The notes under the pieces are model-generated. The model was not told where the DNA came from. It worked only from the letters and a program-made list of their open reading frames with translations, and searched no databases. Of a stretch of DNA of 64,000 nucleotides, positions 47,491 through 61,842 are shown one piece after another. Position numbers and translations under genes: made by a program. This stretch comes from Thamnaconus septentrionalis (taxonomy: Eukaryota > Chordata > Actinopteri > Tetraodontiformes > Monacanthidae): contig CM020515.1 of assembly GCA_009823395.1 (NCBI GenBank), positions 20,529,489 to 20,593,488 of the forward strand. The letters run 5' to 3'. Positions within the stretch are counted from its first letter, which is position 1. Every line of letters begins with the position of its first letter.

Positions 47491-49475
47491 CTGCAGTGGT
47501 GTGTTGGCCCGCAGACCCGCTCTGAAATGCTCCAGTGAGACGCTTCATGTCCTCGTGCCGCCGCCGACGTATGAAAGACGGCGACAAATTTCGATCCTCG
47601 CCCCAGCAGTTAGCTACGGCAGTTAGCCACATAGAGCGCGTGCAGTCGCGTCACTTCCCATCATGCCTCTGTAGCTCCCGTGATGCATCTGGGAATCAAA
47701 AGGAGAGAGGGGGGGGGGCTCCAAATGCAGACTTTTCTGGCCTTTAGGATTTTTTTTGACTTAAAAATTCGCACTGCAAAGATGCACGCGGCCTGTCCAC
47801 CGTTTTACATGCAATTATTTTTGTAATGCGATCTCGAGGAAAAATGCTTTTTGGGCCCGATTGGATTTTTGCCTGTAGTACCTCAAGTGGCCACTAGAAG
47901 AAAATGGGCTAGGCGCCACAGCGAAGCCGGTCGCAGTGCTTCTCGCCTCATTTATTCTGCCATTTTACTAATTTATTGATTGCCCGTTAATTTTGTTTGA
48001 CTTGAAGGTCCTGCAGTCGTGCAAAGCCACGAGAAGTGGACGAGAAGTCGAGGCCTCTTGAATCTTATGAGGAGTGAATACAAATAAGAGTGAGTTCAGC
48101 AAACACCTTTAGGTTGTTTACAGTGTGTCTGTTTACTGAAGGGCAGCTTGTGGCTCAGAAAGCTTTTACTCTTGTGTGTGTGTGTGTGTGTACAGTATAT
48201 AGCTGGTACCCTGCTGGTAAAGGTTATTCTGTCAGGGTAAATGGAAACATTAGCGCCAGTCTGGAAGAAGCGTGCGACAGCTCTATGGTTGTGCAGAGCG
48301 TGATGACACCATCCAACCTGCCCGCCCGTCTCTTCATGGTTTCTCACCTCTTTCATCATTTCAGCGCTTCAGCTCATTTCTACCTTTTCTTCCCTCCCGC
48401 GTCGCTCCACCTCCACTTTCTCACCCCTCGACAGCAGCTCACTCCTCAGTGCCTCACCCCCAATCAGTCTGAGTGTAAACCAACACATTGAGCCCCTCCT
48501 CCAGCCCCCAGCAGTCCTCCTGGGTCGCCCCTGACCCGCTCCAGTTGAGCGAAGCCGTCGGCTGGCAGAACTGTGGAGGAGGATGGAGCTCCTCCCTCCT
48601 CCCATCAGTCCGGTCGGTCCGGAGCCGTTTGTCTCCAGACGCTGCGGCCGGACGTCCAGATGAGTAACGCGTTCGGGAGGAGAGTCGAGGTTGGGGGCGG
48701 GGCCAAGGCCGTGACGGATGGCGGCTTCCCCATCCTATTCTGCCCCATGTCTCCACTTCACTCTCCACCAAAAAAAAATCAATCTGGGCCAGCGAGGTGG
48801 AAGATTCCGGCGCCGCTCGGCTGTTTCCCCGCATGGCCCCCCCCACTGCTGCCACCGCGTCGTGTGATTGGCTCGCTCGCCCGCCGTCTCTCTGTGTCTC
48901 CGGACAAATTGCGAACGTGTGCGACCGTCTGGGCCCCCTACAGGTAAACGTCTGAATTACACAGGTGCAAATCAGAGGCGAGAGGGAGGAGCTAAATAAT
49001 GATCAGTGGCAGCATTGAAAAACTCACTTGTTCATGTTGTTTGTCAAACAGTTGTTTGTCATGATGATGATAAGAAAGAGAATAATAGAATATAGAAAAA
49101 TAGCCATTAAGTCCATTTTACCCACAAACAATTGCTCATAAAGACGCTTTATTTTTAAGTTGGCAAACAATTTTACTATTTTTTTATTCTGTGTTTCAAT
49201 GTGCACCTAAATTCTGCTTTTTGCCCAACTTTAATGGCCTAAAACCGCATTATAGTGAAAGGAGCCTCATGTGGTTCCTTTTCTTTACTTTTCCCCACAT
49301 GGACTTTGCTTTAAAACCACCTCGACCAGACTAATGGATGTTGCACCTGATGCACTGCAGCCTTTGTGTTGTTCACCTCCATGGTCACTGGACTTTTTTT
49401 TTGTTTGTTTTTTTTCCCGCCAATTTTGCCCACTTCCTCCTGGGCAGCGGCTTTGAAATCTGTGTGTGTGTGCAT

Positions 49476-49479
<4 letters not shown>

Positions 49480-49527
<48 letters not shown>
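49480..49527 (+). repeat. (TG)24 microsatellite
   Basis: A pure TG run of 48 bp. Confidence 0.95.
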
Positions 49528-49529
<2 letters not shown>

Positions 49530-50362
49530 AACCTATTTTCTGCTGAAAACTGAATTTCAGCCGGATAACAACTATATTCCGCTGTGTTTGGCGATAGATT
49601 GTGTCGTTATTAAGCCGCTTTTCCAATCCACCTGCGCCGCCGCACAGCTCGTTGTAAATCTTTAATCCCCCTTTGTTTCTATGCATCCACGGCCTCGCGT
49701 GCAGCCGAGCCGCTTGCTGTCGCACTCGAGCGCACGACCGGTCCTTCCTTCAGAGTCGCTGGTGCTGCTGACCACCGGATAGAACCTCTGGAAACATCAT
49801 AATAAAGCATTTGTGGAAAGTCAGCCTGCTCTCATTAGTTCAACTAGGATTTCCTTCTTTTTTTCTCCCCCCCTGATCCGAGTAAATAAACCAGAGCCGA
49901 GTGGAACAAATCCTGTGTCGTGCAGCAGCAGCAGCAGCAGCAGCGGCAGCTGCGACTAGAGATGAACCAGGACGCAGCGGCGGAGCCTCAACCTCCTCCA
50001 GCCGTCGTCCATCCTGACTGACTGGTTTCTGGTGCTCTTCATCCTCAGTTTTTATTTATTTATTTATTTTTATTTGATGGCTGGCTGTCAGTGTGATAAT
50101 ACCCTCCTCCCTGATTGGTCAAACTCCCCTCCTGGCTTTTCATTTAATTTCCTTGCTACTCTCCTCGCTGAATCTCGTGTTTCGCTCTCGGAAAAAAAAA
50201 AGGACAAAAAATGCATCTATTATTTAGAAGCCGAGCGTGCTCGGCTTTTTGCCCCAGAGGCCGACGTGACACGGCGAGAGAAAAATGGATCTGAGATACA
50301 GATGTTATGAGAGAGTCGACGGCAGGCAAAGTGCCCTCACCCACCAACGCTCCTTTTAGTGG

Positions 50363-50363
<1 letters not shown>

Positions 50364-50421
<58 letters not shown>
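50364..50421 (+). repeat. (TG)29 microsatellite
   Basis: A pure TG run of 58 bp. Confidence 0.95.
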
Positions 50422-50423
<2 letters not shown>

Positions 50424-52203
50424 GCCTCCCCGCCCTCCCGCTACCAGTGCGGTGCCTTATCTCCGCTGACACTTCCTGTGGGCCGTGGCTGCTGTGATGC
50501 GGGAGGAAGACGCAGCCAGTTAATTTATCTCTGGGTTGTGTTAAGAGTCCTGCTGCGCTCGCTGGTTCCAGCCCAACGGCTCCCCGCGTCCCCACTCACC
50601 AATTAAAGAACCAACAAGTTAAAAAAAGAGGGAAAACAAGCCAGCAGCCCCTCACAGGCTCCCAGAGGAGGCAGCTTCTGATCTTTTCCCGCTTGGCTAA
50701 TATTTAGCCAATCATGAGTAGAGTCCAGGAAATGTGTTTTTTTTTTGTCGTCGCCGCTCTTGAGCCTGCCAATGCCTGTGTGTGTGTGTGTGTGTCTCCT
50801 TTGACGTGACGCTAAGCAGCTGCTTAAAGCCAACAGGGGTCTTTTATTCTTCCGCCAGGTTGCTGCTCTTAATTCCTTTTCTTTCTCAGCCTCTCAGCAC
50901 TGTGGACACTCACCAGGTGGGTGACTCTGCGTTTATCCTCCTGCAGAGTTTCAGAGTGTTTCTTTTATTTAAATTTAGACTCACTGGCTTTTCAATCAGC
51001 AGGTTTTAAGATCGATCAGCAGTATCTTGCAGCGTTCTAACGTTCCCTTCTCCAACACCAGAGAGGAGGCAGCTGTGAGTGTGTAATTAAGCAGGTGTGT
51101 GTGAGTGAGAGAGGGGAGGAAGAGGAGGTGAGTCAGGACTGTTTGGAGCTGGAGGTGGGACCAGGTTTCGCAGAAGGTCCGCTTCACCTCAGCCCATTCA
51201 TTTCCTCATTTAGTCACAACAGTGGAGTGTGCAGGCAACAGCAGCAGCAGCGGGGACCTCGTCTGCTGATGAGGACCAGAGAAGTGTGTGAAAAGTTTGT
51301 GTGTGTGTGTGTTGAGAAGGCCTAGCGTGATATTGATGTCGAGCGAAACGAGCTCGTCAGGAGGAGGAATGTGCAGCAAAGTGAGAAAGAAGAAGAATGT
51401 GTTGTCTGTCTGGACAAATGAGAGAGTGAATTCAATCAGTCCACACTTTGGTCTCTTTTGTTGTTCGGGCTTTGTGTGATGTTCGATCAGAGAGCAGCAA
51501 CATTTTTTTTTCCTTCCACGACCCTAAAATTGAATAAAGAGAAAAAACAACGACAAAAAGCAGCCAATTGAAAGTCTTCAAAGCCGCTGCGATCATCTGC
51601 TGCTGCTGCACTGTATTAATCTGATGGAAAACTTGATGGAGTGACTTTAACTTTAAAAGGCAGAGTGAGCAGATTTTCTCCTCCAGAGTGATGATTTATT
51701 ACTATTAATGTCTGTTATTAGTCGCTGGCTGGCTTGATGATTTAGTTTCCATCGAACAGTTTTGACGGCCACAGTGAGTGAGCAGGTGGCTAATGGCTGA
51801 TGCAACATTCCATAATATGTGCATTATGGGGGGGGGAACAAAGTCTTTCAAAAATAATCACAAATTACAGCAAAGCTGTGAGCTCCAACAAGTAGCAACC
51901 AAGTGCACTTGCAATTGTCTTTGGCGAGAGTTCCAGTGGTTGTCAGGAAGTGACCTTCAGTGAGTGCCGTGTGCATTTCCTGTCGATGCATCGCCGGGGT
52001 CGTTGTCGTTTTGTGGCAAGAAGCAGATAGAAAATTGGCTTTGAAAAAAAATCCCAAAACCTGCAACAGTGACAACAAACTGTGAAACTACTTTCTGCCG
52101 GAGCTCCAGGGGCTGCAGAGCCGCTACTAACCTGATGGAAGAGCAGCTTAAGCCCAGTGGAGTCCCCCAAGTGGCACCTGATTATCGGCCCTGGAGGTGA
52201 CTG

Positions 52204-52204
<1 letters not shown>

Positions 52205-52236
<32 letters not shown>
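52205..52236 (+). repeat. (TG)n microsatellite
   Basis: A TG run of about 30 bp. Confidence 0.9.
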
Positions 52237-52240
<4 letters not shown>

Positions 52241-53926
52241 CACCAAGCGCCTGCATGTGTTTGGTGATTCACGTCGTGTTCTGACCATGAAAGCAGCAGA
52301 GTTTCGGCGGAGGAGGGAGAGTTTAGCGGCTTCTGACACTTTAACACCGACACTCGGCTGGAAATACACTCGCACAAAATTGGGGGGGCGGAAATAAAAG
52401 TTTGTGCAAAAATCGTTTTTGCTCCACACGGGGGAATGTTTGCTGCAGCTCCTCCGCCCCTGGATTCTGGTGCACCTCTGTGAATGCAGCAAGGTGCCAC
52501 GACTGCTGATGTCCGATTGGCCGATGTCTGATTGGCCGATGATTTGCTCGCTCACGCCCCCTCTGTCCTGTTGTCTGTAATTACTGGTGTTTATCTAAAG
52601 TCTTTCCTGCAGAAATCTGATGTTTGCTGATGGAGTCAGAAGGTCAAAAGCTTCATGCCTGCTTATCACTGCACTCGCAGTTCCTCAAACACCCGGCTGC
52701 AGCAGCTTGGTCTGGTTTTACCTTTTTAAAGATTAACACCCCAGCCCCTGCAAAAACAATCCATTTATTAATGCTTCAGTTTATGGTGAGCAACACCATT
52801 TGTTCTCACTCCTCAGTTCACCTCACTTGCTTTTAGATTTTCATTCATTCATTCATTCATTCATTCATCTTTATTTTCTTTAATTTATTTAACCTGTTGT
52901 TACGTGGGATCTTTGAAGGTTAAAGGTAAAGCTCCTCCCTGAGCCAGGTGACCAATCAATTAGATAATCAACGCAAATTATGCCGTTAAATCAACCATAA
53001 TCATCTCACAATATATTTTACCAACAGAAGACTGAAATGTCAACCGTACAATGGTCTTATATAAACATGGAAACAAAAACAATTGCTCATAAATCCCAAA
53101 AAACCCGATCACATTGAGAACAGGCCCCGCCCAGGGACTGCATATAATGCTGGGGAATCCTTTGCATCTGTTTGATGGGTGACACCTGCGGAAGTGGGCA
53201 TTGCAGGCAAGTAAATGTATGTATGCGCGTGGGGCTTACAGCATTACAGGGACCAAGTGTGCACCCTAGGTCTCGCTGCCAAGCTGTGAACAGAAAAAAA
53301 AAAACTTTAACATTTAGAAATGTAAAACAAGCTGAGGGAAAACTAGTGTGGCGTGTGTGTGTGTGTGTGCGCATGTGTGTGTGTGTGTTTTATCCGGTGC
53401 GCCACACGCTGGGAGTGAGTGTGCCCCGTCACACCTGTCTTTCTGTTGGTTGGAAAACTCCAAACGGAACACTATGAAAGCTTCAGTTGCTCCAAAGTCC
53501 CTCCAAATGTTCTAACTGGAGCTGGGCCTCGGTCCCCTGGCAGCAGTCGCACAAGCCTGAATCACAACCATCACAAACTCTGCAGCAAAGGCAAAGAAAA
53601 GGCCCAGCAGGGCTGGGAGGCAGCAGCTGGACACGTTGAAAAGTGCAGTTTTTATCATTTTTTTAAGGTTATTCTTCTCCTGTTTTCTTTCTTCTTGGCT
53701 GCCGAGGCCCCAGTCCAGACTGCTGTGTGGAATTCTTTCTTTCTTTGCTTCCCGCAGATCTTACGTTACCTGTTGTATGACTCTGGAGATCTTGTTCTGC
53801 AAACAAGCAGCAGGCGGTGAGAAGTGAAGCTGCTCACTCTCTCCTCCTCCGCCCTGGAACTGCAAACGGAGCGGATGACTCGGATTCCCTCCCTAATCAC
53901 ACAGTGTTATCGGTATTAATGAACCG

Positions 53927-53927
<1 letters not shown>

Positions 53928-53984
<57 letters not shown>
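53928..53984 (+). repeat. (TG)28 microsatellite
   Basis: A pure TG run, about 100 bp before the very long CT array. Confidence 0.95.
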
Positions 53985-53987
<3 letters not shown>

Positions 53988-54082
53988 CAGCTCAGTGGTG
54001 TGACCAGCGGCTCGCTAATGTGGCTAATGATGATTTAGTGAAACAGTCAGACCTTCTGCTGTTGACTCTCCTCACCAGCCAA

Positions 54083-54707
<625 letters not shown>

Positions 54708-55049
54708 ATCAAACCAGTGGGGTTTCCCTCTGAGTCACAGATGCAATTGATTGATCGTGCAACAGAGACTCTTGATGTTGTTCCCCCCCGCCCCCCTGGT
54801 CAGATCAAAGTGTTTCAGCTTCGGTTAAAGATTTTTTAGACCTGCACATTAGAAGCTCTGCCTTGTTTCCCTTTCATCAGATGATTGATGATGGTTGCTC
54901 CGGCGTCCACCTTTAAAAAAAACAAACAACAATGGAGGATGCAGTAGCTTGAGGAAAAAACAAACAAACAAATTACACCGGTGATTGTTCATTGTATCAT
55001 TTTACCTCCTGACTCAGATAGAAGAGTCCTGGAGCAGCAGCAGACTGTC

Positions 55050-55415
55050 GCTGCGTTTCCATCACCCCTAGAATTGCACAAAACCTAAGTATGGCAATAA
55101 CAAAGTGGTGATGGAAACGGCTAAACTTGGAAAAGGTTTTGAGGTCTCATGAGGTGGTTTTTCAGATGTGTCCATATAGAGGTATATTGCAAAAGTGTCA
55201 TGGAAACACTTTTGTTGCATTGACGTATCAGCGGACGTGACGTACGGGGTCACGTGACCAGTTCACTGACCAGTGAAAATGCCGTGTTATGTTTAGACGG
55301 AGGAGGAGATGGAATATTTTTTACAAGTGATCAAAGAAAAAAAATATAACTACCGACATTTAGAATTTTAGAAATATTGCTCTCATTTTGCAAAGAACTG
55401 TCATGGAAACGCAGC
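55050..55415 (-). mobile_element. Small inverted-repeat element with GCTGCGTTTCCAT termini
   Basis: GCTGCGTTTCCAT at 55050-55062 is exactly repeated in inverse at 55403-55415, enclosing 340 bp without coding capacity. The reverse complement of its right half matches the element at 59.0 kb. This is a MITE-like structure; no clear target duplication is visible. Confidence 0.7.
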
Positions 55416-56124
55416 TTGCGACTCCTTCTTTCCTCTTTGGCTTTGAGAAGAATTAACACTGAAATGACTTCAAGAGGCTCATTACGACTTTTCTCCCCTG
55501 GCTGTTCGCCATTAATAACTCAGTTGCTTGAGCAGCCAATCACAAGGCCCCGCTGTCTCTCTCTGGTTCCGCCCTCGTCATCGAGGGAACGCGGGTTAAT
55601 TAATTTGATTGTGAGGCTCTCTGGAGCTTCCTCAGCTTCCGAGGTTCCTTTCAAGCCAAACTTCCCTCAGGCGTCTTTACCGGCAGCAGAACAGCAATCC
55701 CTCTCTGGGTGTTTTTATTTTTAAAGAATAAAACTCCAAGGCCAAATTCTTTGAATGGTGGTGTCAAGAGCTGGAGCAGCAGCAGCAGCAGCAGAGCAGG
55801 TAGGCGGCGAGACATCAAAACAGCTGCGAGACCTGAAACACTGGCCAAGCTAGAAGCCAAAAAAAACCAAACTACAAAACTTGTTCTGACTTGGCGCAAC
55901 AGGCAGAGCCGAGCTCCTGCAACACAACGCTGCAGCCTGGAGCCTCTGTGTGTGCGAAAACATAGAAAAGATGGAATGAAATGGATTCCACAGGAGTCGC
56001 TGCGTGTGCGCAGCTTTGATTGTTGCTGTCATCGCTGTCGAGGTGGTTCAGCTGCACCTGCTGATCAAGGAGTTCCAGCAGTTCCAGCAGTAGCAGAGGT
56101 GCAACCAATGCACACTGAGGCTGG

Positions 56125-56128
<4 letters not shown>

Positions 56129-56190
<62 letters not shown>
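56129..56190 (+). repeat. (AC)31 microsatellite
   Basis: A pure AC run of 62 bp. Confidence 0.95.
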
Positions 56191-56192
<2 letters not shown>

Positions 56193-58319
56193 CAAACAAA
56201 TTCGGCAATGGGAGACGTCTCACAAGCTCAACATGGCATCAATAATTCAGCGACGGCGGCGCCGAGCGGAGAGACGATGGAGGACTGTGGGGGGAGGCCT
56301 CCGTCCCTCTGGTCCAGATCTCCGGGTCAGTAATGAGTCTCTGCAGCCTCCTGAACCTCCGACACCCTGCGGAGGTTCCAGCTCTGATTCTCTGATGTGT
56401 GACGGCGCCCCCTGGATTACAGGGAGAGACTTGAGCTGTGAGTGATGGGACCGTTCGTCCTCTCTGGATGGTCGGCCTGCGACACGGCTCTGATTTCAAA
56501 TGCTCAGTGCTCAGTGTTCCTTCCCCTCATCTTCTCCCAGCTTCATTGAAAGTTTCCTCAGAACAGCAGCAGCTTGTTCTCCTCCGTCTCTCACTCACAC
56601 ACATGTTGGGTTTTAAGGTTCATTTCTCACCCCCCTCCTTGTCCCCCTTACCTCCCTCCTCAGCCGTCACCTCCACAGAGGGAGGAGATCTCCCTCCTTT
56701 TGGATGTGTGAAGCCCTCATCGCTCTCCCAGAGCATCTTCCCAGAGGGCTGCTAATCCTGACGGCACCGTCCTGAAAAGCAAACACTATTTGACAAGGCT
56801 GCTTGTATTGTAGCCACCCGCTACGATGCACAGCCGAGTCGTTTCCTTTGGTCGTCTGCGCATCTGGCGACCAATCAATCAACACGATGCTGATGAAACT
56901 CAGACTAGCCAGTTTCTTGTCTGCTGTCTGGAAACTCTGAGGCAGACGCGATGAAATGGGCTTAAAAAATAACTTCATTAGAAAATTAGAAACCGGAAAA
57001 GCTGATTGGGAAACATGTTTGGGAAAAAAGTTTAATTGGATGATTGAGACAAATTGCAAACGGCTGCAAATTGGGCCAATATCAGCCTTTTAATTTTGTG
57101 TTAAAGCTGGACTTCCAGATTCACTCACTTGGGTGTCGCTGAGCAGTTTGCAGCTTTTTCTGCTCTTCTGTTCATAAAGTGCGTTATGTTAAAGACTTGG
57201 CTGATCAAAGACCTGCCTTTTGCGGCGCATGCACCAGGTGTTTTATTTTATTTGACTGTTCTGGCTCACGGTGCTTGTGTCTGAGGCGGTTTGAGGACAA
57301 CCTGCCGCCGGCGGGAAATAATCAGCAGCCTTCAGCCTCGCGGGCCGACTGTAATGAAACTGGGATTTATTTCCTTTTCCCTCCCTCCGTCGCTGCTCTG
57401 AGGCATGACTGGGCATATGTTGAATTATTTACAGCACCAGCCGTGGAGGGGGAGGAAAAAAAAGAAAAACAACCAACAACCTGCGGCTTATTACCAGCTG
57501 GGATGTGGTTAGAAGGCGGCGGCGATGCCGTGCGGCTGGAGACGGAAGAGGTCCCAACATGGAGACTGTGAGGAATCCACTTCCTGTTGTGTCTGAGAAT
57601 CTCAGAGAGGCGGCGGAGAAGCTGGCAGGGTTTGTTTGGTTTATGCAGTTTAAATATGTGTTTCTGTGATTCTGTTCTGGGCCTGTAGGGGGCGATTCTA
57701 ACCCCTGACAGGCTTTACTTCCTTGTTTTGATTTATTCAGCGCTGGTTTTGTCTTCTGTCTGCCTTGTGTGTCCTCTGCATATTCATTATGCAACTCCTC
57801 GCATTCTGTTGCCCAGTTCTCTGCTCCCTGACTGATTTATGAGTGCTAAGTGTTTATTTATTTATTTGTGCATTTATTTCCTCCCTAAGTGGGGAAATTC
57901 ATTTCCGAAACCGAGTTAACTTAAACACTTGAAGTTTGTGGATGACGATTATTCACTGCTTTCATGATTTTTGATTTTGTGTCAGTTGTGTTGTTCATTT
58001 GGACATCACTTCCAGGGGGCGGCCCGTGTTTTTTTTTTTCTATCATGATGAAGACTGTGTTTGCAGCCGATCAGGGGAAATGAACCCACATTTTTTTCAA
58101 ACCAGTTGTGGTTTCACTTTAACACAAAAATGTGTCTGCTGACATCATATCAATTCTAGGGGTCATGGAAACCAGTAGTGTGTGCCCGGTAGGCCCTGCA
58201 CACACGTAGGGGGCGCTGTGACATCACTCTCCACCTGTTTGGGTGAACAAACCGTTTAGTTTTCTCCTCAAGTTTAATTACCTCAGTTTTGTATCTCAGC
58301 TGCTGTAAGTGAGAACATG

Positions 58320-58350
<31 letters not shown>

Positions 58351-59013
58351 GAGAGAGAGAGAGTCAAACTTCCCCACAGTCGCTGATGTATTAAGTTGTT
58401 TCGAGTGTGACAGACACACACACTCGCACACAAACACACACTGGATGCGTCCATTCATTTGGCCTGGCTGTCCCCTGCAGGTGTGATCTATCAATAAGCA
58501 ATAAGCGCCGTGCCCTGATACCATAAAAGTTGATTTGCTGGCTCGTTAATAACACTTGATGGCTGCTGACTGCAGGTGTCCAGACCCCGCCCCCTCTTCC
58601 ACCTCGGGAGACCTTATGCTGTGGCTGCTGGCATGGCAGTTTGCTGCCGGGCGTAAAAGAAGCGACGACGTCCTGAATCCACTTCAGTAGAGTGAAGTCG
58701 GAGCGACGATGGAACAAGCCGATGAATTAACGGAGCAAATTGTCGGAGTTGTCAGATGGCGGTGTGGGAGGCAAGGGTTTGGCCGCCCGCGCTAATTTGC
58801 AGCCTTGTGTTGGCGCCGAGCGTCAATTAGAGGCCATTAGAAAAATCTGCCTTTTTTCTTCTTCCCTTGCTCTTATTCTTTGCCCGACACTAGCTGTTAA
58901 AAAAAATAAAAAATCTTCACCGATAAAAGTCGGCCTGAAATTAAAAAGCTAATTGCTGGAGCCGCTGGGCTCCACAGACATGAAGCCAGCAGCAGAGAGA
59001 AGAAAAGTCTCAA

Positions 59014-59300
59014 GCTGCGTTTCCATTACAGTTTTTTGCAAAATAAGAGATATTTCTAAAATTTGGACAAAGTACAATTGTGGTTTGCAGGTGTTTCCAT
59101 TGAACGGTGTTCAGCGCATGAGCCGTAATTCTCGTCAAATCTCGTCCTGCAAAGATTTTATGAGAATTACGTTTGCTTTTGTTTCTTTACATTGGTTTGC
59201 TGTCTAGAATGGTTGTTATTTTTTTCTCTTTGATGACTTGTAAAAAAATATTCCGTCTCCTCCGTCCAAACACAATGCGCCATTTTTCACTTGGCGCGTT
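59014..59300 (+). mobile_element. Second copy of the GCTGCGTTTCCAT element (truncated)
   Basis: Begins GCTGCGTTTCCATTACAG and shares TTTGCAAAATAAGAG, ATATTTCTAAAATTTGG, CTCTTTGATGACTTGT and AAAAATATTCCGTCTCC with the reverse complement of the 55-kb copy. About 150 bp in its middle is absent from that copy. The right terminus is missing. Confidence 0.6.
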
Positions 59301-61800
59301 TAACAAGCTAGGCTAGTTAGCTCCTGGCTAACCACCCTCCCCTAGCCGCTGTCCCAAGTTGATGATCCCGGTTCACACGACCAGCGGCCCGAGTGTTCAT
59401 TCATGTAGGAACCAGGTCGCACATGTCACCGGGCTCCGCCTCCTCGAGCGTCGGAAAGTCAGACAGTATCGTCGTGGAAGGCGGTCAGAGAAAAGTGAGT
59501 CCAGAGGCAGGAGGAGTCGGAGCGAAGGAATCCGACGTGCAGGCCGACGCGTCATCCCTCTGAGGCGTAATGAGAAAAAGCTGCAGCCCAACTTTTTGAA
59601 ATGAGATGTGAGTAATGACCTCCTCGCCTCTCGCCCTCCTCCCCTCCACCCTCCTGCGGCTACACTCGCCGTCCCTTCCCCTCCACTGGCTGCCGTCCAG
59701 CCGTGCTGCCTTGACGGACGTTGTCGCCTCTCGCTCGCCCGCTCGCCGCCGCCGCTGATTGTTTTCCAGACTGTGTTTTTCCTTCCGCGGCCGCCGGGGG
59801 GAAACTAATGAGCCTGCGTGTGTGGAAAAACGCCGCATTTCAGCACAAACCAACGACAAGCACAGGTTGTTTTTGTCGATGACGGTTGTGCGTTCATCCC
59901 ACTGATTTCTAATGGATAGTCCTGCAGATGTCTGTGGAGCTGCGTCTCCTCTTTTTTTTTTTTCGGTAATAAGTGTTGCGGTTGCTCTTCCAGCAGAGCG
60001 GCTAATTGGTTTCCTTGTGCCACATTTAACATGTGGTGTGCGTCGCACTCGGCAAAGCTCACTGCAATGCTGCATATGGCGATGAGTCGCCACCAGCGCC
60101 TAGCGTGTTTACCTCACATCGGCACGGAGTCCAGTGGTCCGACTGGTTCTGGTCGGCTTGGCTGCCTGGTTTGGTCTTTTTGGTCTTTGCTGCCACATTG
60201 TTGCACCTTTAAAAGAGCTTCTTGTGTCTTTGACTTGGTTGGGGATGGAACCCACAGCCTCGCGGTTCCCACCACCTCCACCACCAGGCCGCTCAGATGG
60301 AGCTTATCTAGCTGGAGCTGCTCCCAAACGTACGACGCGACACAGCGCCGCCCTGCTGGTGAACCCCTGTGTCTGCAGCGCCGGTGGTTGGAATCGCTTC
60401 ACCGAGACTGCCGCGTCTCTGCTGGTTTTTCCTGCAGCCAATCAGCACAGAGCGCTCGCTCGGCTCGCCTCCAGCCACTCATGGTCCTCCTTCGCCGTCC
60501 AGGTGCAGATGAAGTCACTTCCTGTTTTCACGGCCGCCTGGTGGGCCGTCGGCTCTCGTCTGGCTGCAACCTTCGTCTTTGTTCGTCCTCCTCTGTTTAT
60601 CTCGCCACTGCAGAAGTGGGAGGCACGCTGGTGTTTTCTGGCTTCTCCGTCCTGGACCGTCGTCCTCAGAGGAAGTTTAGCTGTATATGTTTTTTTGTTT
60701 TTTTCCTCTGTCATGGCCGTGCTGTGCAGCTCAGCCTCATCCTCTCTCCACACCGCCGTCCTTCCCACAGTTCTGCTCACCTGAAGGTCTGAGCGCCACT
60801 GTCCCCCTATGCTCTGCTGAGTAAACAGGAGCACGGTGAGGAATTCTAACCAGGCTGACGATGAGTCAGTTTTGTTTGACCTTGGCTGCCCAACGTGGCT
60901 TTGGGAAAATGACAAACGGCAGCAGCAGCGGCGGTGGCGCTTGTCTTTTCTCCGGGTCGCCGCTTCCTTCAGAGGACGAGATGTATTTTCTCATAGCGCC
61001 CCTCCTGCCCCCCCAGCCCCTCCCCTCCTCCTCCCTCGCACGCTGCATGGCCTCATTTGGCAAAGAGAAATGAGACAAGATGGAAACCAACGTGCGAGAA
61101 ACAAAACAGAAAGCAGGATAAAAGAGGGTGAAACTGCTTCATGTAGGAGTTCTGCTCCTCGGTTCCGTCGGCTCGCTCCGACTTTTCTTGCATCATTCGC
61201 GTCGATCGTCTCCGTCGCCTGCAGGGCACCGGGCGATGATTGCTGGCCACCGCAGCCGAGCTCGCCCAAGCACATTTATATCTTGAAAGATTTACATAAA
61301 ATTCACAAAATTGAGGGAGAGCCTTTCAGAGCACTGCCATATCTTTTTTTCACTTCCCTGCACATTATAGTGTCGGATTTTATTTATTTATTTATTTGCC
61401 CCTATGTTTGATGGTGGCCTGTCTTTGACCCCGAACTAGACTAACGTTCAGCTGTGAGATTGTCTTAATGGCCTCGTCTGTGTTATGAGATCCATTTCTC
61501 AGCTTGAGATCCAGTTTAATTTCCTCCGACTCGCAGGTCTTTTACCGAACAAAGAAAGAAGAGAAATTGTCGGCTTTTGATGACTGTTTTTTTGAAACAA
61601 CGTTTAGGTTGAAAAGGTTTTTTTTTTTTTCATTTGGTATATTTCAGAAAATGCGTTTGCCTTTTGCCGTAACGAGCACTTGCACTATGTTATGTCGACT
61701 TGTGTACATGTTTGATGTAGTTGTGCAGTCGACAGTGGGCCTCGTTCCTGTGTTGAATATTTTATGAGATGCACTGCTGGAGTGAGTTGCTGGTCAGAGA

Positions 61801-61807
61801 AGCAGCA

Positions 61808-61840
<33 letters not shown>

Positions 61841-61842
61841 GC
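61801..61842 (+). repeat. (CAG)n microsatellite
   Basis: About 14 CAG triplets with one AAG. Confidence 0.95.

Noticed and set aside
60031..60792. Two overlapping open frames of 253 and 216 codons
   Set aside because: They have Cys/Ser/Arg-rich, non-conserved composition, with no domain and no splice context that I can support.
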